DNA of 64,000 nucleotides from Opitutaceae bacterium (GCA_041395105.1 JAWLBB010000004.1:124001-188000); one strand, 5' to 3'. Numbered from the stretch's first letter, positions 51,492 through 61,341 are shown. Program-made: numbers and translations. Notes: a model not told the origin generated them from the sequence alone.

Positions 51492-53708
51492 TTGGAGATA
51501 CCCATCCACAACGATGTCCTGTTGACCCTTTGTCTCGCCTTATCGGCCGGCATGGGACTGATACTCGTTTCGAGGCGACTTGGGCTGCCGACGATCGTCC
51601 TTCTTCTTTTCGGTGGTGTCATTCTCGGCCCCGAGGGTCTGGGGGTGGTCCAACCCGATTCCCTGGGGCCCTTTCTGCCGGTGGTGGTTTCTCTTTCGGT
51701 CGCTCTCATCCTCTTCGAGGGCGGCCTCACTCTGGACCTGCACGGCTATTTCCAGGGCTCCATTGTCATCCGGCGGTTGCTTACCGTCGGTGTGGTCATC
51801 ACGTGGCTGGGAGGAGCCTTGGCGGTATGGGCCATCTTCGGAACGCCTCCGTCATTCTCACTGCTCGTGGCCAGTCTGATCGTCGTGACCGGTCCGACCG
51901 TGATTGTCCCGATCCTGAAGCGGATCAAGGTCGAAGCGCGATTGCACAGCATCCTCCACTGGGAGGGCGTCCTGATCGACGCGATCGGTGTGTTTCTCGC
52001 GATTCTTTGTTTTGAATGGGTCGTGGCCGGCGAGGAAGCGATGGCGATCCGCAATTTCGCCATCCGGATTGTCTCGGGACTCACCCTGGGTCTGCTCGGC
52101 GGCTATTTCATCTACATACTGATCCGGCGCCGGGTTGTGCCCGAAGGTTTGATCAACGGGTTTGCCCTTGCCTCGGCTGTTCTGCTTTTCGGTTTGACTG
52201 AAGCCATCATGTCCGAAGCGGGCCTGCTCTCCGTCACCGTCGCCGGTCTGGTCATCGGGTGGAAGCATCCGGTCGAACTGCGGGAGATCCGCCAATTCAA
52301 GGGGGAGGTCACCGAATTGCTCATCGGCCTCCTTTTCATCCTGCTTTCAGCGCGGCTGGAGTTGAATCAGTTCATCGATTTCGGCCTGCCGGGGCTTCTG
52401 CTCGTTCTCATCGTCATTTTCGTGATACGGCCGCTCAACGTCCTCGCCTCCACCTGGCGAAGCGGCCTTCGCTGGCAGGAGAAAGCCTTTCTTTCCTGGG
52501 TGGCGCCACGCGGGATCGTGGCCGCCTCGATGGCTTCGCTCTTCAGCATCGCCCTCGCCTCGGGTGGTCGGGAAGGCAGTGCCGCCATGCTGGAGACCGT
52601 GACCTACTCGGTGATTGTCGCCACGGTTGTCGTCCAGGGCTTTACCGCCGGCTGGGTCGCCCGCCTGCTTCGGGTTACACGGCCGCCGGCCGCCGACTGG
52701 CTGATCTGTGGAGCGCATGAGTTGGGCCGGGCCTTTGCCCGCTTCATTCACAAGGAGGCCGGCCTGAGTGCCTGGCTGATCGACAACAACCCCCGGACCG
52801 CCGCGGCCGCCCGGCGGGAGAATCTTGAAGTGATTCGGGAGGACGCCCTCGCCAGTGATATCGTCGACGAATTGGATGAGCTGCAGAGCGTGGGCTATAT
52901 CCTCGCCCTGACCGACAATATTGAATTGAACGAGTTGATATGTCAGCGCTGGTCACATGTGGTGCCTCGGGACCACCTCTTCCGTTGGGCCCAGACCGTG
53001 CCGACCGACGCCCGGAAGGTGACCCGCCACGGGCGGGTCATCCTGAGCGGGATACCCCATCCATCCCTCGTCAGCGCCGAACTCTCTCGAGGGGATGCGA
53101 TCCTGTCCTCCCTTGATGCCGACAAGACGCGGGCGGATCCACCGGGAACCAACCTCGCGGTTGTTCGCGGAGGGAAGATCCTCCCGGAATTCTGGATGGT
53201 CGACGACTACGCGTTGAAGCCCGATGACCGCTGCCTGCACCTGGTCCGCACCAGCGGTTTCCTCGACCGATCACTGGAAGCCGGGGATATTGTCGATCTG
53301 GAGCCGGACTCAATGGAAGACCTCTACGATCAACTGGTCGCCCACGTGGTCGCCCTCAATTCGGCGATCGATGCCGGAATCCTGCACGACAGTCTGGAGG
53401 AGCGGGAGCGGCTCTTTCCCACGACGATTGGCCACGGAGTTTCCGTGCCCCATGCCTACGTCGAGGAATTGAATGACCGCCTGTGCGTGGTGGCTCGGAT
53501 CAGGGGGGGGATGTCGCGGCCCGGCACGGATGAGAGAATACACCTCGTCTTCCTGATTCTCAGTCCGCACGGGGATTCTGAAGGACATCTGGGAACCATG
53601 GCGGAGGTGGCGCGATTCAGTCATCTTGAGAGTAATCGACGAGCCGTCCTCGACGCCAACACGCCTGAGGAAGCCCTCCGGTTCATTCGCAACACCCTGA
53701 GGCACTGA
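51492..53708 (+). CDS. Cation/proton antiporter fused to TrkA-type NAD-binding and PTS EIIA domains
   Basis: 738 residues; TTG start at 51492 as no ATG fits. Domains: CPA-type antiporter, about residues 5-385, with 11-12 membrane spans (LPTIVLLLFGGVILGPEGLG, ALILFEGGLTLD, VVTGPTVIVPILKRI, ILLSARLE); a TrkA-N-like Rossmann domain about 393-520 (LICGAHELGRAFARF); a small linker/RCK-C-like region; and a C-terminal EIIA (fructose/nitrogen PTS) domain about 603-738 with the likely phospho-His654 in HGVSVPHAY. So ion exchange may be tuned by NADH and by PTS phosphorylation. Follows the PhnP-like gene closely. Ion (Na+ or K+) not determined. Confidence 0.87.
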   Translation: MEIPIHNDVLLTLCLALSAGMGLILVSRRLGLPTIVLLLFGGVILGPEGLGVVQPDSLGPFLPVVVSLSVALILFEGGLTLDLHGYFQGSIVIRRLLTVGVVITWLGGALAVWAIFGTPPSFSLLVASLIVVTGPTVIVPILKRIKVEARLHSILHWEGVLIDAIGVFLAILCFEWVVAGEEAMAIRNFAIRIVSGLTLGLLGGYFIYILIRRRVVPEGLINGFALASAVLLFGLTEAIMSEAGLLSVTVAGLVIGWKHPVELREIRQFKGEVTELLIGLLFILLSARLELNQFIDFGLPGLLLVLIVIFVIRPLNVLASTWRSGLRWQEKAFLSWVAPRGIVAASMASLFSIALASGGREGSAAMLETVTYSVIVATVVVQGFTAGWVARLLRVTRPPAADWLICGAHELGRAFARFIHKEAGLSAWLIDNNPRTAAAARRENLEVIREDALASDIVDELDELQSVGYILALTDNIELNELICQRWSHVVPRDHLFRWAQTVPTDARKVTRHGRVILSGIPHPSLVSAELSRGDAILSSLDADKTRADPPGTNLAVVRGGKILPEFWMVDDYALKPDDRCLHLVRTSGFLDRSLEAGDIVDLEPDSMEDLYDQLVAHVVALNSAIDAGILHDSLEERERLFPTTIGHGVSVPHAYVEELNDRLCVVARIRGGMSRPGTDERIHLVFLILSPHGDSEGHLGTMAEVARFSHLESNRRAVLDANTPEEALRFIRNTLRH

Positions 53709-53885
53709 GGTTTTCGAGATCAGGTCGGAAACCGGGCATCGTCTTGAGTCGTTCAGTTGGTGTGGCATGGCAGGAGAAACCGGAAATGTCAGATCCCCGT
53801 AAAGAACATTTCCTAATGGTGGGCATAAGCATAAAGGATTGCCGGACGGCTCGTTTTTCGCCTAACCTGAAGGTGTTTTGAGGCG

Positions 53886-56800
53886 ATGTCGGATAGGCGC
53901 ATCCGACTTCAGATGGACACTCGACCCCTTGCGATCATGATTGTGAACCCACGCCGCTACGGCCTTTCACTTCTTCTGGTTTTCGGCTCATCAGGCCTGC
54001 TTCACGCCCAGCCGACCGCTCCGAGTGCCGAACGCAATGCCGAGTTGCGGGCCATGCGCGAGGCGGACCACCCGATGGCCGCGGATGGCGAAACCCTGGG
54101 CGGGTTTGTCGTCGATCCGGCCAGTCGGGAGGAGTCACGGACCTTTTACCGGACGGTCTTCACCGCCTCCGAAGGCGTCGACATGGAATGGACCGGGAGT
54201 TATGATTCCGGTGAAAAGGGAGACACTTCCCAGGCCTACAAGGATGCCGTCCGTCGGCGGATCAATTACTTCCGCGCCATGGTCGGCGTTCCGGCCGACA
54301 TCACCTTCAACAGCACCTACAGCAGCAAGTCGCAACAGGCGGCCCTGATGATGAGTGGCAATGATCAATTGAGTCATTTCCCACCCAATTCATGGGCCTA
54401 TTGGACGGCTGACGGACGTGAGGCCGCTGAGAACTCAAACCTGGCGATCGGCAGCGCGGGTCCGGATTCGGTCGTGGGTTATATTCAGGACCATGGATCC
54501 GGTAACACGGCGGTTGGCCACCGGCGTTGGTTGTTCTATCCTCAGACCAAGGTTATGGGGACCGGCGACGTTCCGGGCATCGCCAACGTCAGCAACCGAC
54601 GGCCGGCCAACTCCATCTGGGTCTTTGACGGGAACTTTGGCGGGACGCGTCCCGCGGTCCGTGACTCCTTTGTGGCCTGGCCGCCGCCGGGTTACGTGCC
54701 TTATGGGCTGATCTATCCGCGCTGGTCGGTTTCCTACCCCGGGGCGAACTTCAACGGGGCATCGGTCTCGATGAAGCGCAATGGCGTCGATATCGCAGTG
54801 GCCAAGGAGCCCCTTTCATCGGGTGTGGGCGAAACCACCCTGGTTTGGGTCTACGACGGTCTCGATGCCAATGTCCCGCAAACCCACTCCCGGCCGGGTT
54901 CGGACACGACCTATTCCGTGGTGGTCGACGGGGTGACGATCAATGGTCAGAATCAGAAATGGGAATACGATGTCATTGTCTTTGATCCGGACCAGGCGGG
55001 CGGCGATTTTGTCGCAACCACCGTGAGCGGTTCGAGCAGTCCGGTGGTCGGCGCGGACAACACCTACTCGGTGGCAACGGCCGGCTTTGCGACCGGCGTG
55101 CAATGGAGGAGTCTTCAGAGTGGCGGGGTGACCACAATTCTCGAAGGCGCCGAAAGCGGCACATCGACCGTCGATATCGTATCGACGGCCGGGTATGAGG
55201 TGATCGTTTCGAACCCCAGGGTAAGCGGCAGCAAGGCCTTCAATCTCCGGCACAGCGGAGGCAACCAGACGGAATACGTACGGTTGAAAGACACGTTCCT
55301 CGCCCGGAGCGACAGTCAGTTTTCCATGCAGCAGCGATTGGCGGCCGTAACCGATGATCAGACGGCGGCCGTGCAGTTGTCCTTCAATGGCGGGGGAAGC
55401 TGGAAGACGATCTGGGAGCACAAGGCGGCCGCCCAGAACGGGACGTTCTCACTCGAGACCGTTTCGCTCGGCGACTATGAGGGGCAGACCTTTGAACTGC
55501 GCCTGGTCTTTTCGATTGCCTTCGGCAGCTGGTTCAACGGCGGCCAGGTCGGCTGGTACTTCGACGATGTGCAATTGACGAATGTCGAAACGGTGGCGGT
55601 GGGGGCGGCCAGTGCCACCATTGAAGGCACGGAATTTCCCTTCAATCCGCCATCGGCCGGCGATTACGGACTCCAGGCCCGCCCCGTGTTCTACAATGAC
55701 TACCCGCTGGACTGGGGTTCGGTTTTGCCGGTGACCGCCGCGGCCGGCGCCAATGAGGCGCCGCAGATCACGGTCCAGCCGACGGGGGGGACGATCGATG
55801 AAGGTGACTCGATTGATCTGACGGTCGTGGCAACCGGCTTTCCGTCTCCCACCTACCAATGGGAAAAAGACGGCGAGCCTGTATCCGGGGCAACCTCGGC
55901 CACCTTGAGCCTGACCGATGCGGGTGCGGATGATGACGGCAGCTATACCGTGGTGGTGAGCAATTCGGAAGGAAGCGTGACCAGCGACGCGGCGGTGGTC
56001 ACGGTCAATCTCCTGGAAGGACCGATGATCACAACCCAGCCGGTGGGCGGAACCTTTGTGGCCGGAACAACCATCCAGTTGACCGTGGCCGCAACCGGCT
56101 ATCCGGCGCCCACCTACCTGTGGATGAAGGACGGCGATCCCATTCAGGGCGCCACTCTGAACACCCTGGTGCTGACCGATGCGACTGAAGACGACTCCGG
56201 CGTCTATGCGGTGACTGTCACGAACAGCGTGGAAAGCGTAGTCAGTGACGATGCGGTCGTGGAGGTTGCCGCCGTCATTGCCCCGGCCATTCTGGTGGAT
56301 CCCTCCGACGCCACCGCCGAAGCCGGCGGGAGCGCCACCTTTGCCGCCACCGTCAGCGGGACTCCGCCATTCAGCTTCCAATGGTTTAAGGATGGAGAGG
56401 CGATCGACGGATCGACCGCTCCGGTCCTTCGGCTATCCGGCCTGGATTCGGGGGATGAGGGCGACTATCGCGTTGAGGTGACCAACGACGCGGGGACAGC
56501 CACCAGCGCAACCGCACGCCTGACAGTCAACGTATCGACCTTCGGCGGTGCCTATTTCGGCGGCCCGGACGGTGCATCCGGCACTCTTGGCCTTTGGGTG
56601 CGCGGGACCAACACCGCTGTCTTCGCCCTGTATGTGCAGACCGATTCGCGTCTGATCCTCGAAGACCAGGTCGCTGTGGGGGGAGACGGTTCTTTCTTGT
56701 TTGAAGGTCCCGAAGGTACCGGGACGGTTTCCGGACAGGTCTCGGGCGATACCGTTACCGGCTCGGTGTCGGGTCTGAGTCTCGGCTTTACCGCCACCCG

Positions 56801-57953
56801 GTCGGATCCAAACGGATCCACTCCGGGTTTTGCCGGAGCCTATCGTTTGGCCGTCGCAAGAGAATCCGATTCCGATGCGATCCTGATTGCCGGAAGTGAC
56901 GGGAATGCCGTGGTCTTTGCCCCGAGTCTTCCGGGAGGATACGGTGAGGCGATCGAAGGTCCCTTGTCCCCATCCGGACAGTTTTCGGAGAGCAACCTCG
57001 ATGGCGTCCAGGTCAATCTTCAGTTCACCAACGGGTCGGTCGCCGGCAACTTTGTTTCGGGTTCGGATACCGGATATCTGGGCAGCTATCGGATGGGAGT
57101 GGAACCGCCGCACCTTCTGACGAATATCTCCATGCGCGGCAGTGTCGGAACGGGCGGCGGCATCATGATCGCGGGCTTTGTCGTGGGCGGAACTGGACAG
57201 AAACCGATCCTCGTTCGGGCGGTGGGTCCGACGCTCGCCGGATTCAACGTCCAGGATACGATTTCAGATCCCCAGTTGCTTGTTTCCGTGCTGAGCGGCC
57301 CGGTGGTCGATGGCAATGACAATTGGGAACAGTTCCCGGACCAGGCCGGTCTGGACTCGGTTCGGGCACGGGTCGGTGCTTTCCAGCTGGACGCGGGCGC
57401 AAATGATTCCGCTCTTGTCCTGCCACTGGACAATGGATCTTTCACCGCGAAAGTGAGCGGAGTTGGAGGAGTGACCGGCATCTCCCTGGTTGAAGTCTAT
57501 GATGCCGACGATCTGGCCCTGGGTCCAGTGGCGGCGAAACTGAGCAATATCTCGATGCGGGGCTCGGTCGGTACGGGCAGTCGGATCATGATCGCCGGTT
57601 TTGTCGTCGATGCCGGCTACGACGGCAATCCCGGAGTCCCCAAGCAGGTCCTGATCCGCGGAGTGGGACCGACCTTGGCCGGATTCAATGTGCAGGGGAC
57701 GATCTCGGATCCGCTCCTCCGCCTCTTCAACGCGGACAAGGAACTCGTCGGGGAGAACGACAACTGGGAGGCGGCGGATAACCTGGATGCGCTCAAGGCC
57801 GCCATGACCTCTGTCGGTGCCTTCGATCTGGATGAGGGCTCGGCAGATTCGGCCCTCCTCATCTGGCTCCTGCCGGGCAGCTACACCGCGCAGGTGCGCG
57901 GGGTCGCCGATGTCACCGGCCTGGCGCTGGTCGAGGTCTACGCGGTGCCGTGA
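53886..57953 (+). CDS. Large secreted protein: CAP domain, three Ig-like domains and C-terminal NISMRGSVGTG repeats
   Basis: 1355 residues from ATG 53886; a later ATG (53937) also precedes the signal peptide (GLSLLLVFGSSGLLHAQP, about 26-42). Residues about 120-235 are a CAP/SCP-like domain (RRRINYFRAMVGVPADITFN, LSHFPPNSWAYW with His164, NTAVGHRRWLFYP with His212). Residues about 626-708, 712-795 and 796-884 are three Ig-like modules (for example ATGFPSPTYQWEKDGEPVSG ... DDGSYTVVVSNSEGSV; the third ends NDAGTATSATARL). Two copies of NISMRGSVGTG...GPTLAGFNV (about 1076-1205 and 1218-1352) follow. Exported by Sec; likely surface or extracellular, perhaps adhesive or lytic. Neighbours give no clue. 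Confidence 0.85.
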   Translation: MSDRRIRLQMDTRPLAIMIVNPRRYGLSLLLVFGSSGLLHAQPTAPSAERNAELRAMREADHPMAADGETLGGFVVDPASREESRTFYRTVFTASEGVDMEWTGSYDSGEKGDTSQAYKDAVRRRINYFRAMVGVPADITFNSTYSSKSQQAALMMSGNDQLSHFPPNSWAYWTADGREAAENSNLAIGSAGPDSVVGYIQDHGSGNTAVGHRRWLFYPQTKVMGTGDVPGIANVSNRRPANSIWVFDGNFGGTRPAVRDSFVAWPPPGYVPYGLIYPRWSVSYPGANFNGASVSMKRNGVDIAVAKEPLSSGVGETTLVWVYDGLDANVPQTHSRPGSDTTYSVVVDGVTINGQNQKWEYDVIVFDPDQAGGDFVATTVSGSSSPVVGADNTYSVATAGFATGVQWRSLQSGGVTTILEGAESGTSTVDIVSTAGYEVIVSNPRVSGSKAFNLRHSGGNQTEYVRLKDTFLARSDSQFSMQQRLAAVTDDQTAAVQLSFNGGGSWKTIWEHKAAAQNGTFSLETVSLGDYEGQTFELRLVFSIAFGSWFNGGQVGWYFDDVQLTNVETVAVGAASATIEGTEFPFNPPSAGDYGLQARPVFYNDYPLDWGSVLPVTAAAGANEAPQITVQPTGGTIDEGDSIDLTVVATGFPSPTYQWEKDGEPVSGATSATLSLTDAGADDDGSYTVVVSNSEGSVTSDAAVVTVNLLEGPMITTQPVGGTFVAGTTIQLTVAATGYPAPTYLWMKDGDPIQGATLNTLVLTDATEDDSGVYAVTVTNSVESVVSDDAVVEVAAVIAPAILVDPSDATAEAGGSATFAATVSGTPPFSFQWFKDGEAIDGSTAPVLRLSGLDSGDEGDYRVEVTNDAGTATSATARLTVNVSTFGGAYFGGPDGASGTLGLWVRGTNTAVFALYVQTDSRLILEDQVAVGGDGSFLFEGPEGTGTVSGQVSGDTVTGSVSGLSLGFTATRSDPNGSTPGFAGAYRLAVARESDSDAILIAGSDGNAVVFAPSLPGGYGEAIEGPLSPSGQFSESNLDGVQVNLQFTNGSVAGNFVSGSDTGYLGSYRMGVEPPHLLTNISMRGSVGTGGGIMIAGFVVGGTGQKPILVRAVGPTLAGFNVQDTISDPQLLVSVLSGPVVDGNDNWEQFPDQAGLDSVRARVGAFQLDAGANDSALVLPLDNGSFTAKVSGVGGVTGISLVEVYDADDLALGPVAAKLSNISMRGSVGTGSRIMIAGFVVDAGYDGNPGVPKQVLIRGVGPTLAGFNVQGTISDPLLRLFNADKELVGENDNWEAADNLDALKAAMTSVGAFDLDEGSADSALLIWLLPGSYTAQVRGVADVTGLALVEVYAVP

Positions 57954-58298
57954 GATGAGATCGGCTTTCTGGGGATAGGCGGATTCGCGGGCGGCCACCG
58001 CGGCATCTCATCCGACGGACCGCACAGCGATCGACCTCGCTGAATGACACATCTTATTCGGGTTCTCTCCCTCGGAGGCACCGAGACACGGCGCTGACCA
58101 TCGAGGTAATCCCTGAAGATTCAGGTGCTGCCGGTTTTCATCAGTTTGTCGCCAGAGTTGAGGACCTTGTCCCATTCTCTCTCACCCTCCGTGTCTTTGT
58201 GCCTCTGTGAGAGATTCTCTTCTCTTCTACCGCACCTCACCCCTCAGCTTCCGAGCGCATCGTCCTTACTCTACGCCTTTTGGGCCGGCCAGTGTTCT
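57954..58298. other. 345-bp non-coding stretch with an imperfect inverted repeat
   Basis: Between the CAP/Ig gene and the SLC13 gene, which are convergent. The notable element is the pair cggaggcaccgagacacgg (58073-58091) and ccgtgtctttgtgcctctg (58189-58207), reverse complements at 16 of 19 positions. This type of CACAGAGGCACAGAG-like motif is a widespread intergenic repeat in some environmental bacteria (from memory, not checked). No gene is seen. Confidence 0.65.
58073..58207. repeat. Imperfect inverted repeat (GGAGGCAC..GACACGG type)
   Basis: Arms 58073-58091 and 58189-58207 (16 of 19 matches in inverted orientation), 97 bases apart. Possibly two inverted copies of one dispersed repeat. 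Confidence 0.6.
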
Positions 58299-60095
58299 TC
58301 AGAAATCCCAGACCATCGGGATGACGATCATGGAAATGACAAAACAGACCAGATTAAGAGGAATGCCGATCTTCACGAAATCGCGAAACCGGTAGCCGCC
58401 CACGCCATAGACGTAGGTGTTGGTCTGGTAGCCGATCGGGGTGGCGAAGCTCGCCGAAGCGGCGATGGCCACAGCGATGAAGAAGGGACGAGGGCTGACG
58501 CCCAGTGCTCCGGCCAGACCCCCGGCTATGGTGGCCATGAGAACAGCCGCCGCATTATTTGAAAGGATCTCGGTCAGGACGGTGGTGAGAAGGTAGATGC
58601 AGGCCAGCATGACAAGAGGCTTGTAGGCCTCGGAGACGAACTGATCGACAAAGCCGACAATCTGAAGGGCGAGATAGACGGACGCGCCGGTACTCTGCAT
58701 CGCCGCACCCATGCCGAGCATGGCAAAGATCAGGAAGAGGATATTCCATTGGATGGAGGCGTATCCCTCCTTGGGGCGAAGGCAATTGGTCAGGAAAAGG
58801 ACGACAACCCCGACAAAGGCGGCGTATTCGATTCTCGCCAATCCGAATGAGGCCGACGCGATGACCCCGACGATGGTGGCAATGACGATGGGGGCCTTCT
58901 TCTGGCGGTTCTCCGCCGGCACCGGGGGGCGATCGATGATCAGGATGTCGTCGCTGCGTCGAAGCTGGTTGATCGCGCCTTCGGTGCCGAGCATCAGAAG
59001 CGTGTCACCGAAATCGAGGCGAAGCGTTTCGATCTTCTCGCGCACATTGCGGCCGCGGCGGTGAACGGCGAGGATGATCATGCGGAATCGCTGCCGGAAG
59101 TTGACATCCTTGATCGATTCTCCGGCGAGGGAGGATCCGGGTCCGATCATGCCCTCGACCAGCATGCCTTCGTGCGCGGCGATCTGCTCGAGACCAAGGC
59201 CGGATTCGGCGACAAAATCGACCCCCTCGAGGCTGCGCGCCTGGACAATGCCGGAAGGGCGGCAGGCGAGAACAAGGCGATCGCCTTCGGCCAGGACGAT
59301 CTCGCTGAGCTGGGATTGAAGCGAAACGCCGAATCGGACCAGATCGATCACGCGGATGCCCCGTTTCTGATTGATGTTGGATTCGCCCAGCGTCTTGCCG
59401 ATGACCGGAGAACCGTGCTGGACAAAGGCCTCGGTGATGTACTCGCGACGTTCTTCGTCGGTCAGAATGGAGGTGAGGGTCTCGCGGGTCGGCAGGAGGC
59501 GCCGACCGAAGACCACCACGTAGAAGATGCCGACGACAAGAACCGGTATGCCGACCCACGCCATTTCGAACATGGCGAGCGGGGGTTGGGCCTCGTTTTG
59601 AGCGATCCCGCTGACCAGGATATTCGTGCTGGTGCCGACGAGGGTGCACATTCCGCCGAAAATCGAAGCATAGGAGAGCGGGATAAGGAGCTTCGAGGCC
59701 GGCACATCCAATTTTCGTGCGAGGCTCAGGATGACCGGCATGAAGACAACCACGACAGGCGTGTTGTTGATGAAGGCCGAGAGAAAGGCCACTGCCGTCA
59801 TCATGATGAAGAGGAACCAGGTGTAACCGAGACCGGCGAGTCCGCCCATCGCCGCCGCCAGCCGATCAATCAGTCCGCATTTCTCGAGGGCCGCGCTCAG
59901 GATGAACATGCATCCGACGGTGATCGGGGCAGGATTGGAAAAGGCGTCGAGGGCGATATCGAGGCTGAGCAGTCCTGATCCGACGAGCAGGGCAAGCAGG
60001 GTAAGCGCCGTCACATCCGGAGGTATCTTCTCCAGCGCAAAACTGACAAGGGCACCCACCAGCAGCACCATGATCAAGAGGATCTCCCACGTCAT
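58299..60095 (-). CDS. SLC13/DASS-type carrier with two TrkA-C domains
   Basis: 598 residues. Membrane segments with the DASS-like motifs SAFINNTPVVVVFMPVIL and ASIFGGMCTLVGTSTNI in the first half and LSNNAAAVLMATIAGG and ASFATPIGYQTNTYVYGVGGY in the second half; these two inverted halves are the twin ion/substrate sites (SNT/TNI-like). Between them (about 205-380) are two RCK-C/TrkA-C regulatory domains (FGVSLQSQLSEIVLAEGDRLV, LDFGDTLLMLGT). Such proteins carry dicarboxylates, sulfate or similar anions with Na+. Substrate not determinable. 47 bases upstream lies ctaG. Confidence 0.9.
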   Translation of the reverse strand: MTWEILLIMVLLVGALVSFALEKIPPDVTALTLLALLVGSGLLSLDIALDAFSNPAPITVGCMFILSAALEKCGLIDRLAAAMGGLAGLGYTWFLFIMMTAVAFLSAFINNTPVVVVFMPVILSLARKLDVPASKLLIPLSYASIFGGMCTLVGTSTNILVSGIAQNEAQPPLAMFEMAWVGIPVLVVGIFYVVVFGRRLLPTRETLTSILTDEERREYITEAFVQHGSPVIGKTLGESNINQKRGIRVIDLVRFGVSLQSQLSEIVLAEGDRLVLACRPSGIVQARSLEGVDFVAESGLGLEQIAAHEGMLVEGMIGPGSSLAGESIKDVNFRQRFRMIILAVHRRGRNVREKIETLRLDFGDTLLMLGTEGAINQLRRSDDILIIDRPPVPAENRQKKAPIVIATIVGVIASASFGLARIEYAAFVGVVVLFLTNCLRPKEGYASIQWNILFLIFAMLGMGAAMQSTGASVYLALQIVGFVDQFVSEAYKPLVMLACIYLLTTVLTEILSNNAAAVLMATIAGGLAGALGVSPRPFFIAVAIAASASFATPIGYQTNTYVYGVGGYRFRDFVKIGIPLNLVCFVISMIVIPMVWDF

Positions 60096-60142
60096 AATAG
60101 CGGGATCAGCTTAGGTTGGACCGCAGGGGTACCAATCTTATT

Positions 60143-60928
60143 TCACGTCTCCTGCCTTTGGGCGCTTGTCTGGTACCAGCGGTAGAAAGCCCACGTGAGA
60201 ACGGAGAGTTTGGCGATCATCGTTCCCACCGTCATGATGAGGCCCCCGAGCACCTGATCTTCCAATGGGGTGAGGTCCATCAGACGGGGCGCATAGGCGT
60301 AGGTCGGGTAGAGGATCTCCTTTGAGAAGGTAAGGAAGGCGCACAGAGGCACCTGCACCAATCCGACAGCGAAGATATAGAGGATCTGGCCGCCATAGGG
60401 CAGGGGGGGCAATTCCCTTGATGGGCTGGCGATGGGCCACCACATGAGGATGGCCGAAAGGAAGAAGGAAAGATGCTGTATGATGTGGACGGCCTTGTCG
60501 CGGAGGGCGAGATCGTAGAGGCCGGGCAGATGCCAGCCCGAGAGGACCGTGATATAGACCATCGTGGCGACGATCGGATGGGTCAGAAACCGGAGGAATC
60601 TGCCGATGACCGCGCCGGTGGTGACGGGACGAAGCATCCAGGAAGGAATTCCGGTGAGGATCAGCAAAGCGGCCGGGTAAACCAGCAGGAGATGCTGGAT
60701 CATATGTGCCCAGAAGAGGTAACGCTCACCGATCTGGTCGAGCGGAGAGCCGACAGTGAGGTAGAAAATGAACAATCCGCCGTAGAACCGGAGGGCAGAC
60801 GCGGTCGGAAACCGGGCTCCGCCCAATATTGCCCGCCAGGGACCGGCCAGCATGGCATAGAGCCAGCCGGCCGAAATCAGACCGGCCACCAGGTAGGGCT
60901 CGTTATGCCAGTGCGTCCAGTTGATCAT
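60143..60928 (-). CDS. ctaG: CtaG-type cytochrome c oxidase assembly protein (caa3 group)
   Basis: 261 residues, about seven membrane spans. Patterns of the CtaG caa3 family: FWAHMIQHLLLVYPAALLIL, HIIQHLSFFLSAILMWWP with several histidines, and GWHLPGLYDLAL. This is the Bacillus-type CtaG (PF09678-like), not the CtaG/Cox11 of proteobacteria. It helps build the copper sites of the oxidase. It is the last gene of the oxidase operon, after subunit IV with 27 bases between. Histidines are likely copper ligands. Confidence 0.9.
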   Translation of the reverse strand: MINWTHWHNEPYLVAGLISAGWLYAMLAGPWRAILGGARFPTASALRFYGGLFIFYLTVGSPLDQIGERYLFWAHMIQHLLLVYPAALLILTGIPSWMLRPVTTGAVIGRFLRFLTHPIVATMVYITVLSGWHLPGLYDLALRDKAVHIIQHLSFFLSAILMWWPIASPSRELPPLPYGGQILYIFAVGLVQVPLCAFLTFSKEILYPTYAYAPRLMDLTPLEDQVLGGLIMTVGTMIAKLSVLTWAFYRWYQTSAQRQET

Positions 60929-60955
60929 GGACGGCGATGAGACCCCGGCCGGGGT

Positions 60956-61330
60956 TCAGACTCTTTCGGTCCCGGTCGATGATGCGATCATCGACATTGT
61001 CTCGAGCGGCACGGCCGCGGCTTCGGAACGATCGGTCCGGAAGACGGCCAGCAGGGCAGCCATGGTGCCGGCGGCAAGGACCATGCCGATGAAGAAGATG
61101 ATGGTGCAGAGCGCCCGGTCATAGATCAGGTGCATGAACCAGAAGATGACGGCGAGAAACTTGACCGCCGAGAGAATGGCCAGGGTGGTGAAAAGGGCCG
61201 CGTAGGAAAACGGGAGAAAGATGACAATGATCTCCACCCCAGTGATCACCGCCAGGATCATGGCAAGCTGAACGAAGGTGTGAAACTTGCTCTTTTCGTG
61301 AATGACGGAAGCAGGTTGGGCGTGTTCCAT
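60956..61330 (-). CDS. ctaF: Cytochrome c oxidase subunit IV
   Basis: 124 residues with three membrane spans (LAMILAVITGVEIIVIFL, ALFTTLAILSAVKFLAVIFWFMHL, CTIIFFIGMVLAAGTMAALLA). The KFLAVIFWFMHL pattern is typical of the prokaryotic subunit IV (CtaF/CyoD). It sits in the normal place after ctaE, 11 bases downstream. It stabilises the oxidase; no catalytic role. Confidence 0.92.
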   Translation of the reverse strand: MEHAQPASVIHEKSKFHTFVQLAMILAVITGVEIIVIFLPFSYAALFTTLAILSAVKFLAVIFWFMHLIYDRALCTIIFFIGMVLAAGTMAALLAVFRTDRSEAAAVPLETMSMIASSTGTERV

Positions 61331-61341
61331 GGACGACGTTT

